Part shown: positions 34,125-41,963 of the stretch, one piece after another
Layout: the number at the start of each line of letters is the position of its first letter
Position numbering within the stretch: the stretch's first letter is position 1
Source: CAZICM01 sp964537685
GTDB lineage: Bacteria > Myxococcota_A > Polyangia > Polyangiales > Polyangiaceae
Reading direction: 5' to 3'
DNA: 64,000 nucleotides
NCBI GenBank assembly: GCA_964537685.1
Contig: CAZICM010000040.1
Span: forward strand, 1 to 64,000
Translations under genes and position numbers: made by a program
Notes under the pieces: model-generated
Databases searched by the model: none
The model's input: the letters and a program-made list of their open reading frames with translations, nothing else
Told to the model about the DNA's origin: nothing

Positions 34125-35534
34125 CTACTTTCGCCGCGCGACTACCTCCCGCGCAGCCGCTTCGAGTTCGCGCGCTGTCCTTGCGCTTAAAACCTTGGTC
34201 GAGGCGGCCGAATACTTCAGCATCGCACTGTCACCGCTGCCCCACCGGGATGGATCTTCGGGGCAGAGCCAGAGGAGCGAGCCCGCGCGCTCGCGCAGCC
34301 TGCGAACGGTCTGGGCTTCGTCGGGAAAGTAATTCGTGCGGCCGTCGCCGAGGATGACAAGGGTTGTCCTGCGATCGATGTCGCGGCCGAAACCCTCTTC
34401 AAAGAGCTTGAATACGCGGCCGTAGTTTGAGTTGTGAGCTGCGTTCACGAGATCTCCCTGCGCAATGCGGGCGAGCGCAGAGGCCGTGTTCGTCTGTTCA
34501 AACAGTTTGGTCGTCTCGGCAATTTCACTCACAAACACAAAGGTGCGCGTTTGCTTGAAGAGCTCATGGCAAACAGCGATGAACTCGAGCATGAAGCTCG
34601 CGGCATGCCGGACGGAGTCCGAGATATCGCAGAGGATCATGAGCTTGGGCTTGTCGCGCCTTTTTGCCCGCCGTATCGGAACGAATGGAACGCCGCCTGT
34701 TTGAAGGCTTTTGCGCATCGTGCGGTGAGGATCGATGCGGCCTTTTTGGGCGCGCCTCCGGCGCATGCGTTCGGCGCCGCGGATTCGCTCGGCAAGCGTC
34801 TTGATCGCATGGCGCACTTCTTCAATTTCATCCTGCGATAGCACCTGAAAGGGCTTGTCTACACGGCTCTTCAGGCCATCCGCATCCTCGTTGCCGGACA
34901 GTTTGCGTTCGAGACTTATCGACACATGCGCGCGGATACGGTGCCGCATCGCTTCGAGCTCGTCGCCAAGCGCATCCGAAAGCGCTTCACCGCGCTCGGC
35001 TCCGAGAGCTTCGCGCAGCGCTTGGCGAATTCGGCGAAGAGCTCCTCCTATTTTTGGAATGCCAAGCTGTTCATAGAGGCGCTGTGTATAGAAACCGACT
35101 TGAAGGGGGCTCTGCATTGGAGCGAGCAGCCGGGCAATACCCGCGCGCATCAGCAGATGATCGAGCTCGCTTTCTTCGCCCGCAAACGCAAGCACACCCT
35201 GCATTTCGCCTGGGCCTCGGCGTTCGGATGCCGCGTCCAACAGCTCACGCAAAGCGAGAAGCTCCGCATCATGAAAACCCCGATCGCGAAGGCGTCCCCA
35301 AAAATCGGACGCATGCGCGCGCCCCCGGGAAAAGAAGCGATCGAAGCTGGCAATGAAGCGCCGGCGATCTTGAGCGCGCTCCACAAGCGCGCAAAGCAGC
35401 GCGCCTTGAAATGCATTTCTATCTTCAAAGCCGACAAGCGCCGCCGCTTGAACAGCAAGCAGCGCGGCGGCGGGAGAAATTTCAAATCCCTCGCGCCGCA
35501 GTACCCAAAAAAACTCATCCAAGAGACGGAGCAT
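34125..35534 (-). CDS. CoxE-like VWA-domain protein
   Basis: 469 residues. The N-terminal ~280 residues are helical and charged (FFWVLRREGFEISPAAALLAV; later RRIRQALREALGAERGEALS). The C-terminal VWA domain has an intact MIDAS, DISDS (303-307), with TLVILGDGRTNYFP as the distal strand. This architecture, helical N-domain plus C-terminal VWA, matches the CoxE/YehP-like group that pairs with a MoxR AAA+ ATPase to assemble or insert metal cofactors. No MoxR/CoxD ATPase is in the window. It opens the minus-strand run that ends with SpoVR and is divergent from the PAS-STAS genes. Confidence 0.85.
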   Translation of the reverse strand: MLRLLDEFFWVLRREGFEISPAAALLAVQAAALVGFEDRNAFQGALLCALVERAQDRRRFIASFDRFFSRGRAHASDFWGRLRDRGFHDAELLALRELLDAASERRGPGEMQGVLAFAGEESELDHLLMRAGIARLLAPMQSPLQVGFYTQRLYEQLGIPKIGGALRRIRQALREALGAERGEALSDALGDELEAMRHRIRAHVSISLERKLSGNEDADGLKSRVDKPFQVLSQDEIEEVRHAIKTLAERIRGAERMRRRRAQKGRIDPHRTMRKSLQTGGVPFVPIRRAKRRDKPKLMILCDISDSVRHAASFMLEFIAVCHELFKQTRTFVFVSEIAETTKLFEQTNTASALARIAQGDLVNAAHNSNYGRVFKLFEEGFGRDIDRRTTLVILGDGRTNYFPDEAQTVRRLRERAGSLLWLCPEDPSRWGSGDSAMLKYSAASTKVLSARTARELEAAAREVVARRK

Positions 35535-35623
35535 GAGGTTGAGCTAGAAAAACGGCCGTCCAGCGAATAAATCGCACTGCATTGAAAGCTGCATTCTAAA
35601 CATGAAGTGCCATCTATTTGGCG

Positions 35624-35653
35624 TTGACAAAAGCCTCATCTGAGCCATGCAAT
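35624..35653 (+). promoter_or_regulatory. Candidate sigma70-type promoter for the PAS-STAS genes
   Basis: TTGACA (35624-35629) followed after 18 bp by TGCAAT (35648-35653, four of six consensus bases), about 32 bp before the ATG at 35685. It lies in the divergent region with the CoxE-like gene. Confidence 0.35.
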
Positions 35654-35684
35654 CGCGGAGCCGGCATCGCCCGCCGCGGCGGAC

Positions 35685-37208
35685 ATGAATTCATCGCTGT
35701 CAAAAACCGATATTTTCAACGTGCTCTCGGGCATGCATTGCGCGGTCAGCGGAGATGGCCTGATCACCCAAATTTGGGGAGCCTGGGAACAATTTCTCGG
35801 CATTCAGCCTAAAGAGCTCATCGGTTCGCGCATTCTCGAGCGGGTTCATCAGGATGACCTCCCGCTCACCCAGAAAACCTTAAAGCTTTTGTTTTTGATG
35901 CGCGCTTCGGCAACCAAAAGCGCGGTTCGGAACCGCCGCATCAGAAACCGAATGAGGCACAAAGACGGAAGCTTCGTTCAATTTCTGTGGAGTGCGGCCG
36001 TGCCGCCGGGCGAAGACACGGTTCTTCTTTCAGCCTACCGGCCTAGCAAAATCGAAACGGAACTCCGCCTCGCCAAGACACTGGCCGACGCACTTCCTTT
36101 GCACGTAACCATGGAGTCGCCCGAGGGAACGCTCCTGTACGATAACAGGACTTCAAATACATCCGCATACGAAGATGAATCGATCGAATCTGGTGAAAGA
36201 GCGGCTGATTCAAAGCATTTTGCAAAAATATTAAAACACCAAGAGATTCTACATCATCTTTATCAAAATGGATCATGGGCGGGCGAGACGGTCGCCTCAG
36301 ATCCCGATGGCACTTCTTATCCCGTCCACCGGACGCTGGTTGCCCTGGAATCCAAAGGAAGCGAGCCGGCATCCGTCGTGGCGTGCATCGAACGGGATCT
36401 GCGCGAGCTTGATCGGGAACGAATACTCACGCGCCAGCTTGAAATGCTGGTTTCATCCACATCCGATCTAATTGCCACCGCTTCGTTTAAAGGAATAACA
36501 ACCTACATCAATCCAGCCGGCATGGCGCTTCTGGACCGCAGCGGCGAAACCTTCGATTCCTTGCGTCTATCCGATATTTTACCTTCGCAATACCTTCAGA
36601 TGTTTGTGGATGAAGTCTTTCCTGCAGTGCGCCGCGATGGCATTTGGCAAGGCGATTCAGAACTGTTGCGCAAAGACGGATCGACCTTCCCTGTGTCTCA
36701 GGTCGTGCTTCTCATGCGAGATCAGCATGGAAATCCAATGGGATATGGCACCATTGCAAAAGATTTGCGAACGCGTTATGCCCTGGAGCAGAGCCTTAAA
36801 AAAACATTACAATCGTTATCGTGCCCAATACTTCAATTAGATGATGGGATTCTCGCAATGCCCGTCATTGGAGACGTAGACGATCAGCGGGCGGTGCTTA
36901 TGACCCAAACGCTGCTCAAGGCCCTCGTTGACAAGAAATGCTCTTTGTTCGTCGTGGATTTCACCGGCATCGAAGCCGGCGATCCCACTATTTTGGAGCG
37001 CTTTTTAGCGATGTTTTCAGCGGCGCGCTGGCTTGGCGCAACGGCGTGGGTAAGCGGTATCTCTGCCCAAATGGCCCAGAGCCTTCCATTCGAGCGTGAG
37101 GTGCTGCCAGAACTTTGCGCCTTCCCAACACTGAGCGACGCGCTTTCAGCGGCGCGCTCTTTCAGGGCCATGCGCCGCGTACGCCACGCCCAGCCGCGGC
37201 GGAGATAA
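35685..37208 (+). CDS. PAS-PAS-STAS signalling protein (RsbR-like), copy 1
   Basis: 507 residues, no membrane helix. PAS-like domains at about 8-120 (VSGDGLITQIWGAWEQFLGI, HQDDLPLTQKTL) and about 245-365 (LVSSTSDLIATASFKGITTYINPAG, with the KDGSTFPVSQVVLLMRDQHGNP tail), a degenerate one between, then a C-terminal STAS domain from about 385 (DDGILAMPVIGDVDDQRA, VVDFTGIEAGDPTILERFL). RsbR-type proteins form the stressosome, which releases a kinase or phosphatase to act on an anti-sigma system. In the usual DxTGxxxxDT motif the second Asp-Thr is here Asp-Pro-Thr. No RsbS/RsbT partner is nearby. It is 8 bp upstream of a paralogue. Confidence 0.87.
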   Translation: MNSSLSKTDIFNVLSGMHCAVSGDGLITQIWGAWEQFLGIQPKELIGSRILERVHQDDLPLTQKTLKLLFLMRASATKSAVRNRRIRNRMRHKDGSFVQFLWSAAVPPGEDTVLLSAYRPSKIETELRLAKTLADALPLHVTMESPEGTLLYDNRTSNTSAYEDESIESGERAADSKHFAKILKHQEILHHLYQNGSWAGETVASDPDGTSYPVHRTLVALESKGSEPASVVACIERDLRELDRERILTRQLEMLVSSTSDLIATASFKGITTYINPAGMALLDRSGETFDSLRLSDILPSQYLQMFVDEVFPAVRRDGIWQGDSELLRKDGSTFPVSQVVLLMRDQHGNPMGYGTIAKDLRTRYALEQSLKKTLQSLSCPILQLDDGILAMPVIGDVDDQRAVLMTQTLLKALVDKKCSLFVVDFTGIEAGDPTILERFLAMFSAARWLGATAWVSGISAQMAQSLPFEREVLPELCAFPTLSDALSAARSFRAMRRVRHAQPRRR

Positions 37209-37216
37209 GGTCATCC

Positions 37217-38794
37217 ATGCAGGAGCTCAAAAACGGCCGCCTCGATGAGAACTTGCTCTTTAACTTATCCGCTGAACCTATTTTCGTCGTGGATAGCGAA
37301 GGCTGCTTTGAGGATGCGAATCCAGCGTTTACCGAAGTATTCGGCTGGGCGCCCAGTCATGATCGCTCTCTGCGCTTGTTGGATGTGATCCATGAAGACG
37401 ATCGGCCCCATGTACGGGCGATCTTGTCCGGACTCGCCGGCGAATCCCCTGGTCAATCCAATCGATTTGCTGAATTTATCTGCCGTATTTACCGGAAGAC
37501 GGGCGGCGCTACGGAAAAAGATGTGCGCTGGTCTTCGTGGAGCGCGGCGCGGGTGCCTAATTCGCCTTATGTTGTCGCGCGCGTCGACGATATTCACGAT
37601 GACTATCTTTCGCTGCACCTATTCAAGCTGTTGGTCGATCAGGTGCCGGATTTTGTCGCGATCAGTAAAACCAATGGCCAATTGATTTATGTAAATCCCG
37701 CGGGGCAGGCGCTGGTCGGGCTTTCGGCCGAACAGATTTCAGGCATGCGTCACCGCGATCTCATTCCAGCCGATGAAATGGCGCATTTGGACCGGGATGT
37801 GCTGCCTGAACTGCTGAAGCTGGGTAAATGGACGGGCGAGAGTGTGTTCAAGCATAGCGACGGAACGCGCCTGCCCGTTCACCGAACCATTGTCACGCTG
37901 GCCGACGAACGGGGAAATCCTATCGCTTATGGTTCCATTGCGGCCGATTTGAGAGCGCTTAAACAACAGGAAAGCGAGCTTCTTCGGCTGTACACATTGC
38001 TGGAGCACACGACCGATTTGGTTGCCATTGCAGATCAGCATCGGCAGCTTCAATTCATCAATGATGCGGGCCTCAAAATGCTGAGCCTGGAGCGCGGGCG
38101 GATACAATCCTTGAGTATTGATGACTTAATGTTTCCAATTTCATTGGATATCAGCCCATCTCTGCCGGAAAATGAAAACGTTTCATACGAAATCGGCGAT
38201 CTGCTGACCTGTGAGCATACGCTGCGCGCACAGGATGGGCTTGGCATTCCAGCGGCGATGATTCTCGCCGTGCTGCGCAATTCGCTTGGCGAAGCGGAGG
38301 GATTCGCTTTGGTGGCCCGCGATCTCAGCGAACGCAAGGCGCTCGAACATTCTCTGAAGAATGCCATCTTATCGCTTTCAAACCCCATTCTCGAGGTGGG
38401 GCCGCGTCTCGTGGCTTTGCCCATTGTGGGCGCCGTCGATTCCGAGCGGGCATCGCGGATGAACAGCGCGTTGCTCAATGCTATTGCTTCAAAACAGGCT
38501 CGTACGGCGATTTTAGATCTCACCGGGGCGCAAATAGGTCCTCAAGCCAATCCCAGGGAACTCCTCGCGGTGGTTCATCAAATGATGCACGGTGCATCGC
38601 TGCTGGGCGCTGAATGCCTGCTCTCGGGCTTGTCGCCTGAATTGGCCTCTGCAATGGTGCAGGAAGTAACAAATTCAACAATAAATATCGTCAATACAAA
38701 AAAATTGAATGTATTTCACACGCTGAAAAGGGCTATTCAGTTTGCGGTGCGGAAGGAGCGTCGGCGGGCGCAGGCTCGGCAAGCAGCGTCTTAA
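37217..38794 (+). CDS. PAS-STAS signalling protein (RsbR-like), copy 2
   Basis: 525 residues from the ATG at 37217, with GGAGATAAGG upstream; in-frame upstream starts would overlap copy 1. It has three PAS domains (about 10-120, 145-260, 270-390): SAEPIFVVDSEGCFEDANPAF, VPDFVAISKTNGQLIYVNPAG and TTDLVAIADQHRQLQFINDAG. The C-terminal STAS domain follows (GPRLVALPIVGAVDSERA, ILDLTGAQIGPQANPRELL). The STAS domain keeps DLTG but the distal Asp-Thr is replaced (GPQAN), so the classical phospho-acceptor Thr is lacking; a Ser remains in LLSGLSPE. It ends inside the 3' end of the convergent PDZ-thioredoxin gene (62-bp overlap). Confidence 0.87.
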   Translation: MQELKNGRLDENLLFNLSAEPIFVVDSEGCFEDANPAFTEVFGWAPSHDRSLRLLDVIHEDDRPHVRAILSGLAGESPGQSNRFAEFICRIYRKTGGATEKDVRWSSWSAARVPNSPYVVARVDDIHDDYLSLHLFKLLVDQVPDFVAISKTNGQLIYVNPAGQALVGLSAEQISGMRHRDLIPADEMAHLDRDVLPELLKLGKWTGESVFKHSDGTRLPVHRTIVTLADERGNPIAYGSIAADLRALKQQESELLRLYTLLEHTTDLVAIADQHRQLQFINDAGLKMLSLERGRIQSLSIDDLMFPISLDISPSLPENENVSYEIGDLLTCEHTLRAQDGLGIPAAMILAVLRNSLGEAEGFALVARDLSERKALEHSLKNAILSLSNPILEVGPRLVALPIVGAVDSERASRMNSALLNAIASKQARTAILDLTGAQIGPQANPRELLAVVHQMMHGASLLGAECLLSGLSPELASAMVQEVTNSTINIVNTKKLNVFHTLKRAIQFAVRKERRRAQARQAAS

Positions 38795-39620
38795 TCAGCT
38801 TCTCGACTTCGGCATTCTGGCCAGGATCGAAACCCACGACGACATCGCGGATTACGCCTTTTTTATCGACAATAAACATCGTCGGGAGCGCCCGCACCGA
38901 ATACGCCGTCTGCATGTGTTCATTCGTATCCGAGCCAATCGCATAGCGCATTCCAAAGGCTTGCGAAGCCTTGGCCGCCACATCCACTGAATCATTGGTG
39001 ATACCGATCACCGCGAGGCCCTGCGCCCCATAGGTTTTCTGCATTCGCGTGAGTTCAGGCGCGATCATTTTGCAGGGCCCGCAAAAACTCGCCCAGAAAT
39101 CTAAAACAATGACCTTGCCCCGAAGCTTGCCAATATTCGCGGGGATCGATCCCGAAACCGTCGTCATCTCTTTCCAGCCGGGCGCAAATGTGCCCACTTT
39201 GTCGAGCTTTAGGATTTGATCGGCGCCCGGATGCGGAGCCAGCACAACGCTCACGTCTTTTTCAACTCCGCTGTGCCGGACTTTTAATTTTATCGAATTA
39301 TTTGGGCCAACGATAGCCACTTTGGCCACCAATTGCTTGGTTTCATCCAAAGGCTCGCCGTCCACGGAAACAAGCATATCGCCGTCGGCAATTCCCGCTT
39401 TGCCCGCAGGCGAATTGGTGATCACATGTTTGGCGACAACGCCGCCCGCCGGCCCCTTTTCCAATTCGATGCCTAGCCAAGCTCTTCGCGAGGGCGCCTC
39501 GGCCGCGGCATCTCGAAGCGGAAATGCGGCCGATGTACCGAAGACGGCCGCACACGCCATGAGCAAAATGCCAAAACGTCGACGGCCGCGCTGAAAAGAA
39601 GTATCGAATGAACGAGGCAT
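38733..39620 (-). CDS. PDZ-thioredoxin (TlpA-like) exported disulphide protein
   Basis: 295 residues from the ATG at 39620, the start of a basic signal peptide (RGRRRFGILLMACAAVFGTSAA). A PDZ domain covers about 47-127 (GVVAKHVITNSPAGKAGIADGDMLVSVDG, in parts). A TlpA/ResA-type thioredoxin domain follows with WASFCGPC (Cys180, Cys183) and the cis-Pro in ALPTMFIVD. TlpA-like proteins reduce periplasmic thiols, often for c-type cytochrome maturation. The fusion of an N-terminal PDZ may recruit it to a substrate. It is divergent from a CxxCH-bearing lipoprotein, a plausible substrate. Its 3' end overlaps the PAS-STAS gene. Confidence 0.9.
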   Translation of the reverse strand: MPRSFDTSFQRGRRRFGILLMACAAVFGTSAAFPLRDAAAEAPSRRAWLGIELEKGPAGGVVAKHVITNSPAGKAGIADGDMLVSVDGEPLDETKQLVAKVAIVGPNNSIKLKVRHSGVEKDVSVVLAPHPGADQILKLDKVGTFAPGWKEMTTVSGSIPANIGKLRGKVIVLDFWASFCGPCKMIAPELTRMQKTYGAQGLAVIGITNDSVDVAAKASQAFGMRYAIGSDTNEHMQTAYSVRALPTMFIVDKKGVIRDVVVGFDPGQNAEVEKLIKTLLAEPAPADAPSAPQTE

Positions 39621-39663
39621 GCGCTGTTTAAAATACCAGGTTTGGGTCGATATCGGCGAGCTC

Positions 39664-40272
39664 ATGCGGGGGGCCGTCGTTTTTGCCATGGCGCTTTGGA
39701 CGAGCGGTCTTTCGATATCGTGCACGCCTTCTTCAACAAATCATATTGCCGGGTCCGCTGCGTCCCAAGCACCGGGTGAGATTCCAGACTGCCAGCATAT
39801 CGGTGCGGCCCCCTGCCCCGCGCCATCAGAAACGGCTTCAAAGGCTCCGGTCACTCAAAATTCGTCTGGCCAATATGCGCAAAACGCTCGCTGGGCATAC
39901 GCCGATCGCTGGGCTTCACTTCAAAAAGCCGTGGAACGAAGGCGTTCTCAGCATCTTCAGGAGGCGGTGGATGCCGAAGTCTATGTGAATGAGCAGGCTG
40001 CCGCTTATCGGACGCTGGGCCCTGTTCAACGTCTGGGTCCTGGGGCGCTTATCGTGGAAGCCTTGTTTGAGCCGGGCGCCGAAAAACCTATGCTGCTTTT
40101 TGTGATGGAAAAGCAAAAACCAGGGACGTTTTCGGCTGAGGGCGACTTTTCATTTCTGATTGTGTCGCCGGAAGGTGCGATCAAGGAGCAGGGAGCTATG
40201 ACGCTTTGCGTTCGTTGTCATGCCGAAGCGCCTTATATGTTCCTGTTTGGTCCGCCTAAGGGAGCGCTATGA
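39664..40272 (+). CDS. Cytochrome P460-like c-haem lipoprotein
   Basis: 202 residues from the ATG at 39664; a start at 39619 would overlap the divergent gene. Lipobox LSISC (Cys20), then a Ser/Ala/Pro linker to about residue 75. The C-terminal domain has YVNEQAAAYRTLGPVQ, GALIVEALFEP and ends with LCVRCHAEAPYMFLFG, where CVRCH (182-186) is a c-haem binding site close to the C-terminus. That layout resembles cytochrome P460/cytochrome c'-beta proteins, which handle hydroxylamine or NO, but the resemblance is partial. I infer a periplasmic or surface haem protein; other monohaem lipoproteins are possible. Confidence 0.6.
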   Translation: MRGAVVFAMALWTSGLSISCTPSSTNHIAGSAASQAPGEIPDCQHIGAAPCPAPSETASKAPVTQNSSGQYAQNARWAYADRWASLQKAVERRRSQHLQEAVDAEVYVNEQAAAYRTLGPVQRLGPGALIVEALFEPGAEKPMLLFVMEKQKPGTFSAEGDFSFLIVSPEGAIKEQGAMTLCVRCHAEAPYMFLFGPPKGAL

Positions 40273-40685
40273 AAATATTGCGTACCGCGGGGGGTGATCA
40301 CGACATGAATGTCCCGGGGCGCGGCTTCAAGCAGCGGCGAACATGTCTTAAAACCAAGCCAAATCCCTAAATATTCCACGGCAGCCGCCCGGTTCCCAAA
40401 AAAGCCTCGCCCGTCCCGCCCTTGGCACGGAGAATGCTCAATCCCAAAACGTCGCAACGCCGAGGGCTGCGGCGATGCCTTGGGGCTTGGCTTAACACTT
40501 GCTTGAACAGTATTCGCTTAGCTTGAATCAACTTAGCTTCTTCGTTTTTCTTACTTAACTTTCGTCATTCAGAATATGCGCGCGGCATGCCATTCAGGCT
40601 GTCCGCGCGCATATGCTTTTGTGCCTTCGATTTTTTCTCATCCAATTTGCTATTCAGGCGCGGTGGCTCTGGTAGGCTGCGCGCC
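40273..40685. other. Intergenic region with a 12-bp perfect hairpin upstream of the KAS III-like gene
   Basis: No gene supportable. A perfect inverted repeat, ATATGCGCGCGG (40574-40585) and CCGCGCGCATAT (40603-40614), encloses a 17-nt loop; TTTT follows at 40617-40620. Two direct CTTAGCTT octamers lie at 40517-40524 and 40532-40539, 15 bp apart. The hairpin may be a terminator for the cytochrome gene or an operator/attenuator for the KAS III-like gene 72 bp downstream. Confidence 0.5.
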
Positions 40686-41687
40686 ATGAACCGACGCCCC
40701 GCCACTCCCATGTCGCGCATCCTTGGCACAGGACGCTGCGTTCCTTCGACTGTGGTTTCCAACGCCGAGCTTTCTCCAAAGCTGTCGATTAACGATACCT
40801 GGATACGCAAGCACACGGGTATCGAGCGGCGTCATATCGCGAATGCGCGCGAGTCTACGAGTGATCTGGCGGCGATCGCGGGTCGGGCCGCTCTCGAATC
40901 GGCTAAGCTGACTCCGGCCGATCTCGATATGATTATTCTGGCGACGGTGAGCGGTGATTCGCCTATGCCGGCGACGGCTGCGATTGTTCAGCAGAAGCTG
41001 GGTGCCGATTTGATTCCTTCTTTTGATATTTCGGCGTCTTTCGCTGGGTTTTTATATGCGCTGGCGGTGGCCGATCAGTTTATCGCGGCGGGTACGCATC
41101 AGACGGTTTTAGTGGTTGGTGCGGATATGCTGTCAAGGCATGTGAATCCCGAGGATCGGGCGACGGCTCCGCTGTTTGGGGATGGGGCGGGGGCGGTGGT
41201 GTTGGGGCAGGCTCAGGGGGATGGGCGAGGTATTTTGGCGTGTAATATTCATGCGGATGGTTCGATGGCGGATATGCTTTCAATTCCGGGCGGTGGTTCG
41301 GCGGAGCCGCATAGCAAGGAGTCGCTCGAGAAGAAGCATCAGTTTATTCATTTGGATGGGCATGCGCTGTTTCAGGAGTCGGTGAAGCATTTGTCGTCAT
41401 ATTCGCTTCAGGCTTTGAAGTCGGCGGGGTTAACAAGTGCTGAGTTGGATTGGGTTGTGCCTCAGCAGGCGAATAAAAATATCGTCGATAAAATTGCTCA
41501 CCGTTTTGGTTTTCCGCGTTCAAAGTTTATAGAGAATATCGCTGAGTATGGTAATACTTCGGCGGCGTCGATTCCGATTACTTTGGATGAGGCTTTGCGG
41601 GATAGGCGTATTAAGCCTGGGCAAAATGTGCTTTTATGCGCTTTGGGCGCGGGTCTGACGTGGGGCGCCTCTATCATCCGCATGTAG
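40686..41687 (+). CDS. KAS III (FabH)-like protein lacking the catalytic Cys and His
   Basis: 333 residues from the ATG at 40686; an in-frame ATG at 40710 gives numbering that matches E. coli FabH nearly residue for residue. The fold is clear: ILGTGRCVPS, WIRKHTGIERRHIA, FGDGAGAVVLG, YGNTSAASIPITLDEALRD, GAGLTWGASIIR. But the active-site Cys of the FDxAACSGF motif is Phe (FDISASFAGF, residue 119) and the catalytic His of VPHQAN is Gln (VPQQAN, residue 260); the Asn of YGNTS (290) remains. It therefore cannot do the normal decarboxylative condensation of fatty-acid initiation. A non-catalytic partner, a hydrolase or an altered ligase are alternatives. Followed directly by a structured repeat that includes its stop codon. 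Confidence 0.88.
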   Translation: MNRRPATPMSRILGTGRCVPSTVVSNAELSPKLSINDTWIRKHTGIERRHIANARESTSDLAAIAGRAALESAKLTPADLDMIILATVSGDSPMPATAAIVQQKLGADLIPSFDISASFAGFLYALAVADQFIAAGTHQTVLVVGADMLSRHVNPEDRATAPLFGDGAGAVVLGQAQGDGRGILACNIHADGSMADMLSIPGGGSAEPHSKESLEKKHQFIHLDGHALFQESVKHLSSYSLQALKSAGLTSAELDWVVPQQANKNIVDKIAHRFGFPRSKFIENIAEYGNTSAASIPITLDEALRDRRIKPGQNVLLCALGAGLTWGASIIRM

Positions 41688-41811
41688 AACCCATATCGGC
41701 AAGCTGCTGCGCGCCTATTGGCTTCGGTCAGGCTCAGTCACCGTACAATGTACGGTTCCTTCGCCTTCCCTAGCCAATAGGCTGCTCGCGACGCTTGACG
41801 ATATGGGTTCT
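41686..41811 (+). repeat. Structured 126-nt hairpin repeat, copy A
   Basis: The element starts in the TAG stop of the KAS III-like gene. Outer arms: 41686-41704 and 41793-41811 (18 of 19 positions pair). Internal loop: 41705-41713 and 41782-41792. Inner arms: CCTATTGGC (41714-41722) and GCCAATAGG (41773-41781). The core, TTCGGTCA at 41723 through TTCCCTAG ending 41773, folds on itself by GGC/GCC, AG/CT and a terminal CCGTAC-AAT-GTACGG hairpin (41741-41755), with TC/TC mismatches spaced along it. A second copy with the same core and different arms lies at 63290. No T-run follows, so a classical terminator is not evident. Confidence 0.85.
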
Positions 41812-41963
41812 GGCGCTGGTGCTTTCCAAGGGCTAGGACCAGGGGTTCAAGCGTTTGTGTTTTCAAAATGGTGGGGTGGGGATGGGGCGGCCATAAGAGG
41901 CTTAAGTCGAACAGGATTTTTTCCTTCCCTTCTCCGCTCCGCTTTGGTATTCAGCTTTTTGTT

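Noticed and set aside
40233..40457. Small minus-strand frame in the gap after the cytochrome gene
   Set aside because: 74 residues with no start signal, partly antisense to the cytochrome gene, and no recognisable domain; not supportable.
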